64,000 nt of DNA from Diaporthe sp. PMI_573 (GCA_021399435.1 JAJTUP010000086.1:1-64000), one strand, 5' to 3'. Positions 10,806 to 24,807 are shown, counted from the first letter of the stretch. The notes: generated by a model not told the origin, from the letters alone. Made by a program: numbers and translations.

Positions 10806-13800
10806 CTATCTCCCTCCTTATATCCTTTGTCCTTAAAGGTTTCCTGTAAGTTTTTCTGCACATTATTTGTGTTCCTAATCACGCCTTCCTGATTCGTTAT
10901 GTTGTCTAAGGTTAAAGATTCTCGGGTTTCTAAATCTTTATATTATTCTTAAAAGACTGAATAGAGTAAGTCCCTCGCTACTACCGTGTTTTCTCATGGT
11001 TTAATCATGCTGACCTGTTTATTCTACAAGCTAAGTAAAACTTCTTACATTGCCTCTAAAGAAGACTCTTCTCGTTGCTTTAAGTATGTTTATTAGAAGC
11101 ACGGAAATTGCAACATACACGGGCTTACGCCCGTTTAGATGTAAAAGATCGCGCGCCTTTACTCCTAAATTGAAGAGGAGTTAGACGCGGCTAAAGAGGA
11201 GGCTATACTGGTAAATACGCGGGTTAGCTGTTTATACAAGCAGCGCTGCTTATAGGCTAAGAAGATGGCGTGTGTAGTATATCGGGGTATCGAGACTATT
11301 GATAAGTTAGATTATATAGAAAGAGAGGAGGCTAAAGCTGAGTATAAGTATATTGCCAAGCAATCTGCTAAGATTGTTCGTAGTAACTTGCCTGGTTCTG
11401 GTAGAATAGAGATATAAGAGTCGTAGCTCTATGCTAGTAGTAATGTTGGTATTTTTAATTAGAGTTTTATGGTAAATGAGGGTATTGCCTAGTCTAAATT
11501 AGGGATAGTAGATCTAGGTATTAGTAGTGGTAATAAAAATGTATCTATTAGTAGGTTGTCTAGCCTATAGTAATTAACTAGTAGAAGTAAATAGACTAGT
11601 AGGTAGAATTAACTAGTTAAGTAGGTATACTGGTAGATCTTGTTTAACTAGTAAACTTATATTAACTAGTATGCTTTTCGACTAGTATGTTTTTTTAACT
11701 AGTAACCATAGTTGACTGGTAGGATTCTTGACTAGTCAATACTTTTCTGTACTGGTTAATACTTCTGTTGCCTAGTTAAGAATCAGGTCGTCTACTAGGT
11801 TGTTGCTAGGTTCTTGTTTTAACTAGCTGCACAAGCTAACCAGTCCGTCCTTATTTTACCTAAGGCTGAGTTCTGGGCCTAGTATTGTTTAAGGAGTTGC
11901 TTATAACTGGTAAGGTTTTTAGTTAGTTTCTATATATTCTCGCTAGTATTGTATCTTTTTCATTTAACAAGGTATTCCATTATTTCTTAATACTGTTGTA
12001 AGTCGATAATGCTTTTTACTTTGTATTTCTTGTTATACTTGTTAATTATCTTAATCTATGTCTTAAGTTTTGCGTTTTCTGGTGCTAGCTCTAAAAGTAA
12101 GATATAAAAAACTAGATACTGTCTCATTCCTTGAGGTAGTAAAAGTTTGTAGTTAGTATCTAAGAGTTTCTTTAAAATCTTAAATGGTCTGATCTTTTTA
12201 TAATCAAGCTTATTGCTAGGGTACTTGGTTTTAATATTTTATTAGAGAAGGTAGACTCTATCTCCCTTTTTGAGAATTGGTCCCTTAATTCTTTTCTAAT
12301 TTGCGTATTTAGCTATTTGTTTCTGTATAAAAGAAAGTTCTTCTTAAATATCTTTCTAGATTTATCTAATTCTTGTTGCTTTTTATTCCACTAATTCTAC
12401 CGGTATATTATTTGGTAACGATTTGTAGTAAGCCTTAGGCTTGTATCTATAGATTGTAAAAAAAGGTAACTGTCTAGTTATGCTAGTTGTTATGCTATTA
12501 TAGGCAAACTATGCTAATAGTAGTAATTTAACCTAGTTATCCTATAACTAGTTAGTATAATGTTAAAGGTATTATTTTATAATCTAGTTAATTTGTTCTA
12601 TTTGCCTGTCTGTCTGTAGATATACTATGGTTGAGAGCTTGTGTTTTGCTTTAAGCTGCTTTATTAGTAACTTCTAAAAGTTTAATATAAAGAGCTTGTC
12701 TTTATTTAATATAATTTTATATAGTATTCTGTAATTACTTATAATGATTTACAAGAATATATATGTAAGTTTTTCTGCTATACTGGCTTTCTTGTATAGT
12801 ATAAAGTATACGTACTTGCTTAGTCTATAAACTACTACTAAAATACTGTTGAATAGTACTTTAGTTAAGGGTTCTTATAAGAGAGGTAGCTTAACGATAA
12901 AGTCTAGACTAATAGATGACCATACAGTTGTAGGTACTAGTAGGGGCTTTAAAAGTCTATATAGTTTATGCCTAGCCGTCTTGTTTTTATTACAAGAGTT
13001 GCATTACCTAATAATTTCTTCTGTTCTCTGTCTAAGGTTTGGGATCTAGTAAGTTTGCTGGATTCTCTTAACTATTACTAATATACTTTAATATTTATAT
13101 ACTAAGACTTCGTATATTTCTTTAATTAAGTTATCCTATTCTTTAAGATTAGTAGATATTTTCTTAAATATAGTATTAACTCTAAATATAGCATCGAGTT
13201 CTTAGTTAAGTAAGAGGCTTCTATCTTCTTGAGTCCTAAAGATCGTCTATTTAATAGGAGATTCCTTGTCCTAGTAGTTAAATCGCCTGCTAAGAGCATC
13301 TACCCAGACATTCTTAATTCCGTCTACATATATAACCTTGATGTTAAATTATAAGAGGAATTCCACATATCTAACCTGTCTTTTATTAAGTTACTTAGTT
13401 ATAGTAAAGATTATCAGGTTCTTATAATCTATATAGAGCTTAATCTATTTCTTAGCTCTAATAAGGTAGTATTACCATTTTTAAAAGGTATATACTATTG
13501 CCATAAATTCCTTGTCTAATATAATGTAGCAAGTTTCTAGTCTGTTAAATTTCTTACTAAAGTTTGTAATAATATATACTCGTTTTTAATCCTCTCTTTA
13601 GGTAAGTTCTCTACCTACTGTATCGTCAAAAGTGTCTATATATATCTCAAATTCCTTACTAGAATCTACTTCTTTAAGTACTAGGTCCTTAGTAACTCTA
13701 TCTTTAATCTCGTTAAACGCTTATTAGGTTTCTCTTGTTTATTTAAATATTTATTCCTTCTTGGTAAGATCTATAAAAGGTTTATAAATACTACTATAGT

Positions 13801-16800
13801 TCTAGATAAACTATCTATAGAAGTTAATATATCTAAGAAATACTCTAATGTCTTTAATATATATTAGTATAGGCCATTTCTTAATTACTTAAACCTTGTT
13901 TTTTTATATCCTAATAAGTCCAGGTTTAATAGTATATCTAAGGTAGTCGACTTTCTAAATATAGAAGAAGCTTTTCTCTAGTTCTACTAAGAGATTTACG
14001 TCCTAAAGCTTCTAAAGTACAAGCTTAACATATTCTTTATATTCTTTAAGAGTTTATAAGAAGATAAAAATATTATCTAGATATATAATAATAATAATGT
14101 TAAGATATTTATATAGAACGTAGTTAATTATTTCCTAAAATAATACTAGTATATTAGTTAATCTAAAAGGTATAACCGTATATTTATAATATTTATAATA
14201 TATTTAAAATACTATTTTCCATTCTTCTCCTTCTTTTATTTAGATAAGGTTATAGGCTCCTTTAAAATCAAAGACTATAAACTATTATACTTCTTATAGT
14301 TAGTCTTGTAGTTTCTTAATAAAGGGTAGTAGGTATTAATTCTTAATAATAATGTTATTAAGCTATTAATAGTCTAACGTGGTTCACCAGTCAGTGGGTC
14401 ATACCAGTCAGTGGGACACTTTTTTTACTAACAAAAAACGTCTATGCCAACCCTGCTAACTTCTTCAAACTAGGCTCAATTTGGATGCAATTTTAAGGGT
14501 ATGTCTATAAAAATATAGAAAAGCTATAGTTTCATTTTAGAAAAATTAAGATTTAAATAGAATAAATTAGAAAATCTTATATAGGGAAAAAATAGAACTT
14601 TAGAGTTTTTATTAATAACTAGCTTAATTCTAACTCTAGGTTTCTGAAATTGAAAACATAGCTTTTCTATATTCTTATAGACATATCCCTAAAATTGCAT
14701 CCAAATTGAGCCTAGTTTGAAGAAGTTAGCAGGGTTGGCACAGACGTTTTTTGTTAGTAAAAAAAGTGTCCCACTGACTGGTATGACCCACTGACTGGTG
14801 AACCACGTTATATAAAGTCTCAATCTACTATTTTTCTTAAATATAAATAAAATTAAATATCCTACTAGTAATCTTAAAGATTAAATATATTCTTTCTTGA
14901 GATTTTCATCAAGGTATTTTCTAAGTACCTTAAGTTTTTCTTCATTAAGTCTATAGATTTTGTAAAACTTTAGTATCTTTCCTTTTTATATAGGTATTTT
15001 ATAGTCTCATTAACTATATTTAGGGATTCTTATATTGAGTTTCTCTTAAAATACTTTCCTAAATTTATAATATTCTCTTAGTATTTATCTAAATCTTGCT
15101 AGTATACTTTATTCTCTATATTAATATAGATAAAGAAGGTATTACTTTATTTCCTACTTGTATATAGTGTTGTATGTTAATCAGCTTTAGCCTTTCCTTA
15201 AAGTCTTCAAGTAGTCTAATCCTTCTCTATTTTTCCAAAGCTAAGTTCTTTCTTAACTACTTCTAGAAATATTTATAGGTTTATTTAAGCATGTCTCTTT
15301 ACTATCTTTAGTAACTAAACTCTATCCCGCGCTATTAATTACAACCTTTTTTTAAAGAATAGTATTATCCTAAAAGATCTAGCTAGTAGTCTAATTAATT
15401 TAAAGATTTATAGCCCTTAGCTATAAAAGTCCTAAGATTAGTTTATATTATACTATATCTATAATATCTAGAGTTATAAAAGTTTTATATCCTTAGATTA
15501 AGATAGATAGATAATTAGTCTTTATATTAATTACTCTATTTTTATATCCTACTTTTATACCTTTTATAGTACTAAGTCTATAGGGGTCTTCCTTTTAATA
15601 CTAGGAGATCTCGTCCCTATTAATAATTTTTAGTAATATAAAGTTACCCTAAGTACCACTGTTTAATAGTATGCTATATATTTTTCTGTTAATTTCTACT
15701 TTAAGTATAATGTATACAAAGTCTACTGTCTATATTATATATAGGAACCATTAGTTTATAATTAGCTATTATCTCTTTATAGGTAATTATTATCTTTTCC
15801 TAATTCTTACTAGGTTTTAATCTAGATCTTTATAGCATATTATTTTCTTACTTAGTTATTATACTAGCTTATTAGCTTATATTCCCTATAAATAGGGCAT
15901 CCTGGTAATCTATAGTCTTAGAGTTACCATCTATTATATAGGTATTCTAATAATAGTTAGAGGTTTAGAATAAAAATAGCGTAAGCCTTCTCCTTATTAT
16001 ATTTACTAGGTTTCTAGTAGTAAAGCTCATCTTCTTTATATACCCTGGTGATAGGTCCTTTACTAAAGTATTATAGAAATAGGTCAAACTTAGCTTTTTC
16101 TCTAAAGTAAGTATGATAGAGGTTCTAGATATAGGAGGCCCAGGAGATTTTCCTATACTCTAGGTGTCCTAGCTATAGGCATAGTTTATCACCCATTCTA
16201 CGCTTCTCTAGTATTTAACCAAGTTCTCTAATTACTTAAGTTAACTAGATTCCTGTAATGGTAATTCTGGTAGTACTAATGTCTGGGGTAATTAGAATAC
16301 TACGTCCTAGGTATCTCTCAGGGTTTTCATTAGAGTTTTCAGTAGGGTCTTCATTTTGTCTTATTAGCTGGTCGGTCCGCAACAGACCGCCGTTTTTCTA
16401 AGCATCCTTCTAAGAGTCTTCTACTCTTACATACTCGGTGCTCAAACAATCCAAGTTGCTATCTTTTATTACTATATCATATAGTAGTCCTCGTCTTCCC
16501 ATTACTAACTATCGTTCCTACTAAGGCTTTCTAGAAAACCATCTAAAGGCTTCTTTCTCCGAAAGGTATAGTACGTACTAATCATTAAAACAGAAGGTCT
16601 AATTAAGGGTTCCGTATCATTTATCAATATCCGCTACTTGCTTGAAGCTAAGTAGTAGGTCGTCTAAATTTTTAGGTTCCTACTTATTAGGGTAGATTAG
16701 ATATTTTATATAGAGGTTAGGTTAATATATATAGTTTATTCTGCCTTCTGGATATACCAGGCATTGCTCATTAAGTAAGTAGCTACACTACTTATATAGT

Positions 16801-17842
16801 TCTTATCGTTAGGTTACATTAACCTATTGTTGTCCTTTAGGGACTAGATTCTATTATTTCTTTAATTAGCAGTAATCCCTAGCAAAGTATCCTGGCTTTC
16901 CATAGTTATAGTATTCCTTGCTAGTTAGTTTTTATTATATTATATTAAGTTCTATAGGGCCTAAATGGGTTCTACTAGCTATATTATTATATTCTCGTTA
17001 ATGTTAGGGTTAATAATTATTATAAAAGTTACTACTATACTAGTACTTCCTTCCTATATTAAGCTAGTTCCCGGGTTTCTATATATTATAGGGTATCTTA
17101 TGCTATTATTCCTACCTTTACTTAAAGAGGCGGTTGTTAATATATATAGCCATAGATATATATTTAGTAAAGTTGTCGGGTTGGTCTAGCTTAGTAACTT
17201 CATCCTTAACATCCTCCTTGAGTCCTTTATAAAACTAGCTTATAAGTATATCCTCTCCCTAACTAATGTAGGTAGTAAGTTGTTTAAAGTAGGCCGTATA
17301 GGTTGACATTAACCTAGTCTATCTAAGCTGTATAAGCTGCCTTTTAATAGTCCTGTCTTTATCTAGATCTCTAAAAGCATCCTTAAGGGCTTGTTCAAAG
17401 TAGTCAAAAGTCTTAAAGATTTTCTTAGTATTATCGTCCTAGTCTTTTTCGTTGTTTTCTAGATAGTCCCTTAGGGTAGGTTTAAACCAAGTAAGTATGT
17501 TCCCTTTAAGGTAATATCTAATAAAGATAATCTTGTTATAGTAGGTTTCAAACTAGAGGTAGTTATGCTTAAAGTAGGTATAATACTGTATAAGGAACCC
17601 CTAGAGGTTTCCTTATTTCCCTTATAGGGGCTAGGCTTGTCTATCTTAAAAGCCTTGGCTTGCTAGAACATGTAGAGACGTATAATCTCCTACTAGAGTT
17701 GGCCAATCTAATTACCCATTTCCTTAATAGGGTTAGCCTTAGTCTAGGTAACCTAAGAGGTAGTAAGAGTCTAAGGCACCATCGTGTCTTAATATTATAT
17801 AGTCAGTAACCACGTAGCTATACTAAATAAAAGTTATCAAAA
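10806..17842 (-). pseudogene. Decayed gag-pol of element A
   Basis: Minus-strand coding, closely parallel to element B. Gag corresponds to about 17800-16900, reverse transcriptase to about 14900-14000 (split by the MITE at 14377-14808) and integrase core to about 12860-12680. The catalytic YxDD site is destroyed here: around 14075 the + strand reads ATTATCTAGATATA, where B still has the intact codons. Dense in-frame stops make it non-coding. Confidence 0.8.
14377..14808. mobile_element. 432-bp MITE with long inverted repeats, TA target duplication
   Basis: Left end ACGTGGTTCACCAGTCAGTG and right end CACTGACTGGTGAACCACGT are exact inverted repeats, and complementarity extends inward about 150 bases. 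TA flanks both sides (14375-14376 and 14809-14810). Element B has the unoccupied site AGTCTATATAAAG at the corresponding place, which proves the insertion. It has no coding capacity. The outer about 45 bases match those of transposon C at 22481. Confidence 0.93.
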
Positions 17843-18330
17843 TATAATAATCATACTAAACCTTTATAGGGTTCAATAGATAACCTATAGGGTTTATATT
17901 AGTAATATAGCGTAGAGATAATACTTAATTATTTAGTATAAAACATAATAATTCTATAAGTATAATTACTAGCTATAAGGCTATCTAGTTATTAGACTAA
18001 ATACTTAGATTAACGACTAAAGAGTCTGTTCTATAAAAGCTATCTACTATAGTAATAACCATGTCCTTATATATTCCAACTCTTCATCTGTCCTAGATGT
18101 TAGACTGCTAAAACTGTAAGCAATTATTACGGTCCTCCCATATAGTCAACAAGACCGCCGACAGTCCTATCAGTCCATCCCTATAGGTAGGTCCTAGACC
18201 CTAACCCTAGTCTTAGTGTAACCCGTAACTCTGCTAACTAGTGCCGCGGGGCTAGCATTATAGCATCCAATCCAGGTTGTCTGGGTCACCTAAACGGGTC
18301 CCCTTAGTACCAACATGTTGGTTTATAACA
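17843..18330 (-). repeat. LTR of element A (5' LTR in element orientation)
   Basis: 488-bp partner of 10318-10805, ending GGTTTATAACA on the + strand, directly followed by the target duplication AAAAG. Confidence 0.9.
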
Positions 18331-18335
18331 AAAAG

Positions 18336-21290
18336 AAGGAGCCTATAGTTAAGTTCTAGGACAAACTCCCTTCTATTATTATAAGGCAACTTACTTAGGA
18401 CTATAAGGTTAAATATAAACAAGTATAAGAAAAGCTTTAGCCTTAGTTAATAGATCTTCTCCTAAAGCTATATTAAGAAATATAGGAAAAAGACAAGCAA
18501 GACTAGAAAGCTATTAGGTATAAATCTAGTAGGAACCTAGAGATTATCAAGTAACTAAACAGCTTTAATCACACAGTATCTCTGTTTTTTTAAGTAATGC
18601 TATTAGAGGTTATTAACAAGGAATATAAATAACTCCCCAACTATACAGGGATTTATAATAGCAAGGTATATTAATTCAAGCTAACTATAGCAGAATAGGT
18701 AGGTATAATCTAGCTAAACCCTTAAATAAAACCTACTCTGGCTAACTTAATAAAAACATCTACTAATAACAAAACTAACACTACTTCTACCATTAAACCT
18801 AAATAGTAAAAAGAGCTGATTAAGAAATATAACTTGATAACTCTCAGTAATACCAAAGCTAAACAGGCACATCTTACCCTAATAGACAAGATATACAAGA
18901 TAATAAAAGCAACCCTCGACAGACTTCAACCACAGAGGGTAACAAAAGCCAGTAAAGAAAAGACTATACTAATAGTAAATAATGTAATCATACTATATAG
19001 ATAGAATCCGACCTATATAGGTAGTATAGAATAGTAGATATAGGATTATAAAGCTAGATAATAAGTAATATTAATAAAAAAGATAATAAAAAGATTAATA
19101 TAAAGATTAATATCATATAATAAAACAAAGTACTTATAACTTGTTATAGATATTTTATAACTAATTATATTACCTATAACTATACTATACTAAAGCTAAT
19201 AAAATAGGAAGGGATTCTATACTATAAGGACCTATTAAGAACTTACTTCTAGTTTAATATAAGAGATAAAGTATACCAAGGTGTTGCTTAACCTTTAGAT
19301 ATATAAATAGTTACCCTAAACAGACCTATGAAAGGAATCATCACCTATACCTATAATGTCCTAACACACCTTCTTAATAGTAGAGTTAGGGAAGCCTAGA
19401 TCTTATACTATTCAAAACTCTATAAGAAATAATTAAAGTTTAAGGATAATACAAGCATTACTATTAATAAAATCTTGTTTAAACTAAATAGGTCATCTAG
19501 TCAGGCTACAAAACCTACTAGAAAAACAAGTTCAGTCATAATAGCAGTCTTACAAAAGCAAGGACTTAACCTCTTAAAAGGATACTCCTACCTATATAAG
19601 AAAGTTAAGGACACTTTTTAGTAGCTAACCATAGTTAACCAGACTAAAGTAAATAGCTTTAGTATAAAATAATAAAACTAAGACATAATATTATTAGTTC
19701 CAGCTAGTAACAGCCAGCCTAGTAACTACCTAAATATACCTAACCCTAAAAAGGTTAAGATAATAGCCCTAAGTAATAGAGAAGTATATAATTAGCTAGA
19801 CAAGCTAGGTTTCTTAATAAATCAGGACAAGCCTATAAAGATAAAGATAAAATATAAACCTAACCTTATAAACCTAATAATAATACCAGGTCTAATAATA
19901 TCAAGATTCTTTAGTATAGCTAGAGGCTTTATATAGAACAAAATTATAATACTTTAACCTAACCTTAGTAATCATATTATAAAGTATATTTATTTTATAC
20001 AAGATAGTATAGATTAGGTTATATAAATAAGTAACAAACCTTCTTCTATAACTAACCAGGACTAGATTCTAAAAACCTCGTTAATAACATAGCTTCTTAC
20101 CTTTAAAGCTATAACTTTAAAAGATATTCTTAATATTTAGAAGGTATTTAATTTCTTCAAGTCATGTCCTTAATAAAATACCTATAACTAAAGATACTAG
20201 TCGAAACTACTAGAAACTAACATAGTTAACTTCTATAAACCTATTAATAGGACTATTACTAAATTAAATTCCATAATTAATTAGATACTAGATAAATATA
20301 TAGCTTAGATAAACATATTACTGGTCTAATTTAGAAGCCCTAAAAATAGGCCGTTTCATACTTTAATTAATATAGGTACTATAATAAACATTATTAGTAT
20401 AAGTATTTATAAAGAGTTTTCCCTTCTCTATATTACTTCTGAAGGTTGGTGGATTGAATGGTTAGGTAGTAGTAGGGTGTACTGGAGGTCTTGGTAGGAC
20501 GCTTGAGAATGGTTTGGACAACTTTGCATTGAATTTGAGTGGGCTTCTGTCAGCCCTCCTCACAGTCCCTCCGACATCGTCTCAACCCTGGGCACGCTGT
20601 GGTTGGCTCTGGTGCGTAGATAGGGAGGCCGGAAAATTTGGCCCTCGGACCCACTATCTTTGGCTTTAAATAACCAGCCAACCCTAACCCTGACAGTAAC
20701 CAAACTAAATACAGATAAACTTCAGAAATCAGGCTATCTAATGAACTAGGTTACATGCTTTTTGGGTAAGAAATAAGGGGAATGTAGAGGTTCGAAGTTA
20801 GGGTCTTACAATAGCCCAAAAAATCGACTCACGGCCACTAAACTCATCTGCCGGCGCGCACGCCACATAGGCACTTAGCCGAAAAAGTGCCAAGTCTAGG
20901 GTAACTCCCTACGTAAAGTCTAGGGTAACCCCTTACGTGCAGCGCCCACACAAGCGTTTCCGTTTAACATTACTACTTCTACTTCCTCTAATACTTTTAA
21001 TAAGACGAGTATTAATATAGTAGGAATTATAGAGATAGACATATATATAACAGAATATTAAGACCAAGTCTCTTTCTTTATTATTAGTTAAGAAGGCGTT
21101 AATCATTCTATCTTATTAGGTATACTATTCTTTAATCAAACTAAGATAACCTTTACTTATAGGTAAGATAGTAAGATAAAAGCAAGCTTTAAGTTTAATA
21201 AAGTTCGGCTTGTTACCACTATTAGGTCAAGCCAACAGCCAAGTATATCTAAATAACTAAAAAACTAGACACTAGCCCTAATTTAAAGGG
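18336..21290 (+). pseudogene. Decayed gag/protease region of element D
   Basis: Hydrophilic frame with RIP-type stops, then an aspartic protease patch at about 20360-20436 reading INIGTIINIISISIYKEF. The catalytic D-T-G has become N-I-G through G-to-A change. The protease continues after the 532-bp insertion at 20974 with a short patch including VNHSILLGILFFNQ, typical of the second half of retroviral-type proteases. Confidence 0.65.
20437..20968 (-). repeat. 532-bp dispersed repeat, copy R1, TSD ATTAC
   Basis: Inserted in the protease region of D, with ATTAC at 20432-20436 and 20969-20973. It is the inverted copy of 40408-40939, which has exactly the same length. In the R2 orientation it starts GTTAAACGGAAACGC and ends CCTTCAGAA. 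The ends are not inverted repeats, so it is not a simple TIR element. It could be a solo LTR with atypical ends or a SINE-like element. R1 is much less AT-rich than the surrounding D sequence, which implies later arrival. Confidence 0.85.
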
Positions 21291-22480
21291 GGAATTTATA
21301 GTTAGTAGAGAAGGAGTCCCTAGCTAGGTACACAATCATCTAGAAGAAGAAGATATCCTAGTTATTTCACTCACCATATCTAATATTCCTTTCATTATTA
21401 TTCAACTATATTCCATTATTAAGACAGAGTTAATAGCTACTTATACCAAGGAGTTTGGTAATAAAAAAAGAAAGTATAAATATAGATATTACCAGCCTAT
21501 ATACCAACAGGCTTATTGTACTAAAGAATGCTTATTTAGAAAGGGAATAAAGAAGATATATTATTTTATCAACATAATATACAAGATAGTTATTAAGAAA
21601 GTAAAACTTATTAATAACTCAGAACTAGACAGATTAATACCTAAAGGAACTCTTTACTAGAAGGAGGTAAAGATAAAGGAAATACAAACTACATAGATAA
21701 GGATACTACTAATAACTTATAATAAATAAATTAAACCATAATTTTCAAACCTACTTCCAGGTTTAAGGCTTATAAATAAGTAATAGATAGACATCCTTAA
21801 AACAAACTACAACAAGCTTATAGAACTAGAAATAAATATATTTCAACACCTACTCATTAACAAAGAAGCTACCTTAGCTTAGGACTAGTCTCATCTTAGA
21901 GAAATCATCCCAAAAGTTATACCAAAACAAGAAATCAAAACTATCCCTTATAAACTATACTAGTCTCGGAGCATTCCCATACCTTACACCTTATATAACA
22001 AGGTAATCAGAGTACTCAAAGAACGTCTTAATAAAGGAGTTCTTAAGGAATCTAACTTATCCTATAGAAACAAGTAGTTTCTTATTACTAAGAAAGATAG
22101 AGGTTTATGACTTATTAATAATACCTAAGAATATAACTATTTTACAATCAAAGACACCTTCATTCTACCATCTACTAATTAGTTTTCAGAAAAGTTCAGA
22201 ATATACTAGATTTTATCTCTTCTTAACATCTTTTCCAGCTATAACCAAGTTAAACTAAAAGAAAGTAGCTATAATATAACTACTTTTATAACACTACTTA
22301 GCTTATTTAGAATATCAACATTACTAATAGGAGCAACTAACTTAATTACTTAATTCCTATACATCATTACACGACTACTTTTCAACCTCATCCTATATAT
22401 TTACTAAGCTTTCCTTAATAATATCATAGTTAAAGAACCTACTATAACTTATAATAATAAAAAACTTTCATTATTAGTTA
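21290..22480 (+). pseudogene. Reverse transcriptase domain of element D, 5' part
   Basis: At 22215-22480 the frame reads LLNIFSSYNQVKLKESSYNI, a stop-free TTFITLLSLFRISTLLIGAT patch, then FNLILYIY and ending near NNIIVKEPT. These match the Gypsy reverse transcriptase blocks D-x-x-S-x-Y-x-Q and G-A-T-N, and the F-x-D-D-I site, where the aspartates are now mutated. It is split by transposon C at 22481 and continues at 24808 into the thumb-like region. Confidence 0.75.
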
Positions 22481-24805
22481 ACGTGGTTCACCAGTCAGTA
22501 GGTCATACTAGTTAGTAGGATACTTTTGCTAACTTAACTAACTTTTACCAACCCCAGCACCTACCAGGTACTAAAGGGTTAGTTAAAATTAGTACTAATT
22601 AGTACTAACTACTTCAAATTCCTTATTTCTAATTAATCTGGTTAATTTAGAGAGGTTAGTGCTGCTATAGTGCTAGTCCAAAGTAGACGACTTTTGGTAG
22701 GAAAATCGGCTTCCCTACTAAAATAGAGTATTTTAGCTATGTAGGATTAACCTTAATCTATACTAGCTAGACTAACTATTTGGGTGGTCTGCCGTGGACT
22801 GCTTGAAAATGTACTATTATTTACTTGGAATCTAAATGACTAGACTCTTCTATATCTTTCTTACAAGTTCTTGCATTATACCTAGTCTCGCCGTAGTTAC
22901 CACATCGTTGTTTAGATGGTCCGCCGCGGACTACCTCCTCGCTATTACTAGCCATTTTACTAGCTAGCCGCTTCCCCTTTTGTTTTTCTTTAATTATTGC
23001 CTGGGAATCCTTAATACTAAGTACCCCTCTAAGCTGGACCCAACTTCTTTTGGCCCTCTGGTACTTGGCAAGCCTAATATTAGCCTTCTCAAGAGTACGG
23101 ACCTGATTATTTAAAAGAGTAATCTAATATATTATTGCTTGTGTACCCTTTGTAAACTTCTTAACTACCTGGATAATTAGTGTAGGAGAGCTACCCTAGT
23201 GTGTAGATATCCTACCCTTAATAAAACTTGACTGTTGGATAGTCTGGTTGGTGTTGGATGGTGTTTGTGATTCCCATTTTATTGGTGATATAGGGAGGGA
23301 TTGTACTAGAGTTTGTAGGTGGACATCTAGTTTGGAAATTATAGAATCTGGGTTCTATGGAGAAATACCAGCCCCTCTAAACCTAGATTTCATGTTTTCT
23401 TCTGTAAAGACCTTGTCATAGGCTACCTTAAATATAATAAAGAACTTAGACTTAGTGATATAGTTAATAGACGCCTGGATAAAGAGATTAATCTTATCAC
23501 TATATATATGCTTTAATAATGAAAATAATACAACGTCTAATAGCTGAAGTAGATAAGATAAGTATAAGGATATGCTAATAAGGATAATATTGTTATTATT
23601 ATAGTACTGCTTGAATTCCACTAATACATAGCTCTCGTGTCTATCTAGGACAAGTATCTGGTACTTACCCTTTGTTTACTTGATTATGTGCTTGTTAAAG
23701 TACTGAATCTATTCTAGACTAGTCTTGTTATCTATCTACCTATTAGGAGTAGGCTTGATAATCTAGCTTGGTAGAAAGCCAGACTCTATAGTCTAGTTAG
23801 CAAGGTAGTAGGTGCCTTGGATAATTATAAATAGTAGGATATACTAGCCCTTTACATTAATATACTTAATAGCTATTACCCATTCCCGGTTTCCAGGCTA
23901 TATAGATTTAGCCTTTCCCTATCTATCAGTATATGTAATAACCATTACTATAGTTATTATACCTATTATAAAGCCTATCTTGTTGAAGTTATACAAGTTA
24001 TTATCTATGATCCTATACTTGGCTATTATGTTATAGAGTAGCTAGAACTAGTTCCTAATAACCTCTAGATCTTCATAGAGGGCCCTCTAGTAGTCATAAG
24101 GCTGAGAGAATCTTGTTTTCAAGCTTAGTTATATATCTATAAAGCATCGTGCCTAGTTCTTACCAACTAGCTTACTATCACGTGATACTAGCAGGAGGTT
24201 AGCCATATCTTCTATACTAGAAAGTTACATTAGAAATCCTCGTATATCTTGCTTAATAATATATTAGATAAGTATTTACTCTTCGATTTAGTCAAGTTTA
24301 TGGTAGTTAATGTGTAATTTATCATAGTCATGTTAGTTATTCATCCTCCTGAAGAGCGTACTTCTAGGGACGTTGAAGATATGTGTAGCCTGGTGTATAC
24401 TTAAGGGTTTCTTTTAATTTTTTTTAGAGTTCTCAATTGCCTGAAGTACTAGTTAGACTTTCTGTTCTTTTAGGTAGATTAGTATAGTGGTTGTTGATTT
24501 CTAGCATATTAGATATTTAAGTAGGTAGAGTAATGCGAGATTAACGCGAAAAATGGAGACGCGATCTATACTAAAAATAAAGCTGCCTACCAAAACTTTA
24601 AACTTTCAGACTAGCACTATAACACCACCACACCTCTAAATTGACTAAATTAATTAAAAATAAGGAATTTGAAGTAGTTGGCACCAATTGGTACCAATTT
24701 TAACTAACCCTTTGGCACCTAGTGGGTGCTGGGGTTGGTAAAAGTTAGTTAAGTTAGCAAAAGTGTCCTACTGACTGGTATGACCTACTGACTAGTGAAC
24801 TATGT
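22481..24805 (-). mobile_element. Fot1/pogo-type DNA transposon C, TA target duplication
   Basis: 2325 bp, bounded by TA at 22479-22480 and 24806-24807. The left end ACGTGGTTCACCAGTCAGTA and right end ACTAGTGAACTATGT are mutated inverted repeats. Inverted similarity extends inward well past 100 bases. It carries a minus-strand transposase relic and sits inside the reverse transcriptase of element D. Its termini are shared with the 432-bp MITE in element A. Confidence 0.9.
22840..24470 (-). pseudogene. Decayed pogo/Fot1 transposase
   Basis: The minus strand gives an N-terminal helix-turn-helix patch QATHIFNVPRSTLFRRM, a CENP-B-like patch with MANLLL and VGKN, then KTRFSQPYDYQRALYEDLE at about 24150-24060. 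The 88-codon open piece 23621-23355 reads SYLLQLLDVVLFSLLKHIY and ends SRFRGAGISP, the classic pogo-family end of the DDE domain (S-H-L-L-Q-P-L-D-V-x-x-F and F-R-x-x-G-I/L-x-P). Stops in between fit RIP. It is not functional. Confidence 0.85.
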
Positions 24806-24807
24806 TA

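Larger units (their letters stand above)
10318..18330 (-). mobile_element. Gypsy retrotransposon A (minus strand), full length, RIP-mutated
   Basis: Bounded by 488-bp LTRs (10318-10805 and 17843-18330). The target-site duplication AAAAG at 10313-10317 and 18331-18335 is exact. In its own 5'-3' direction the LTR starts TGTTATAAACC and ends near TAATCATTACA, canonical TG...CA. Total length is 8013 bp including a 432-bp MITE at 14377. Gene order on the minus strand is gag (high coordinates), reverse transcriptase, integrase (low coordinates). Both CA and TG are depleted, so it was heavily mutated on both strands. It interrupts element D and is the same family as element B. Confidence 0.9.
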
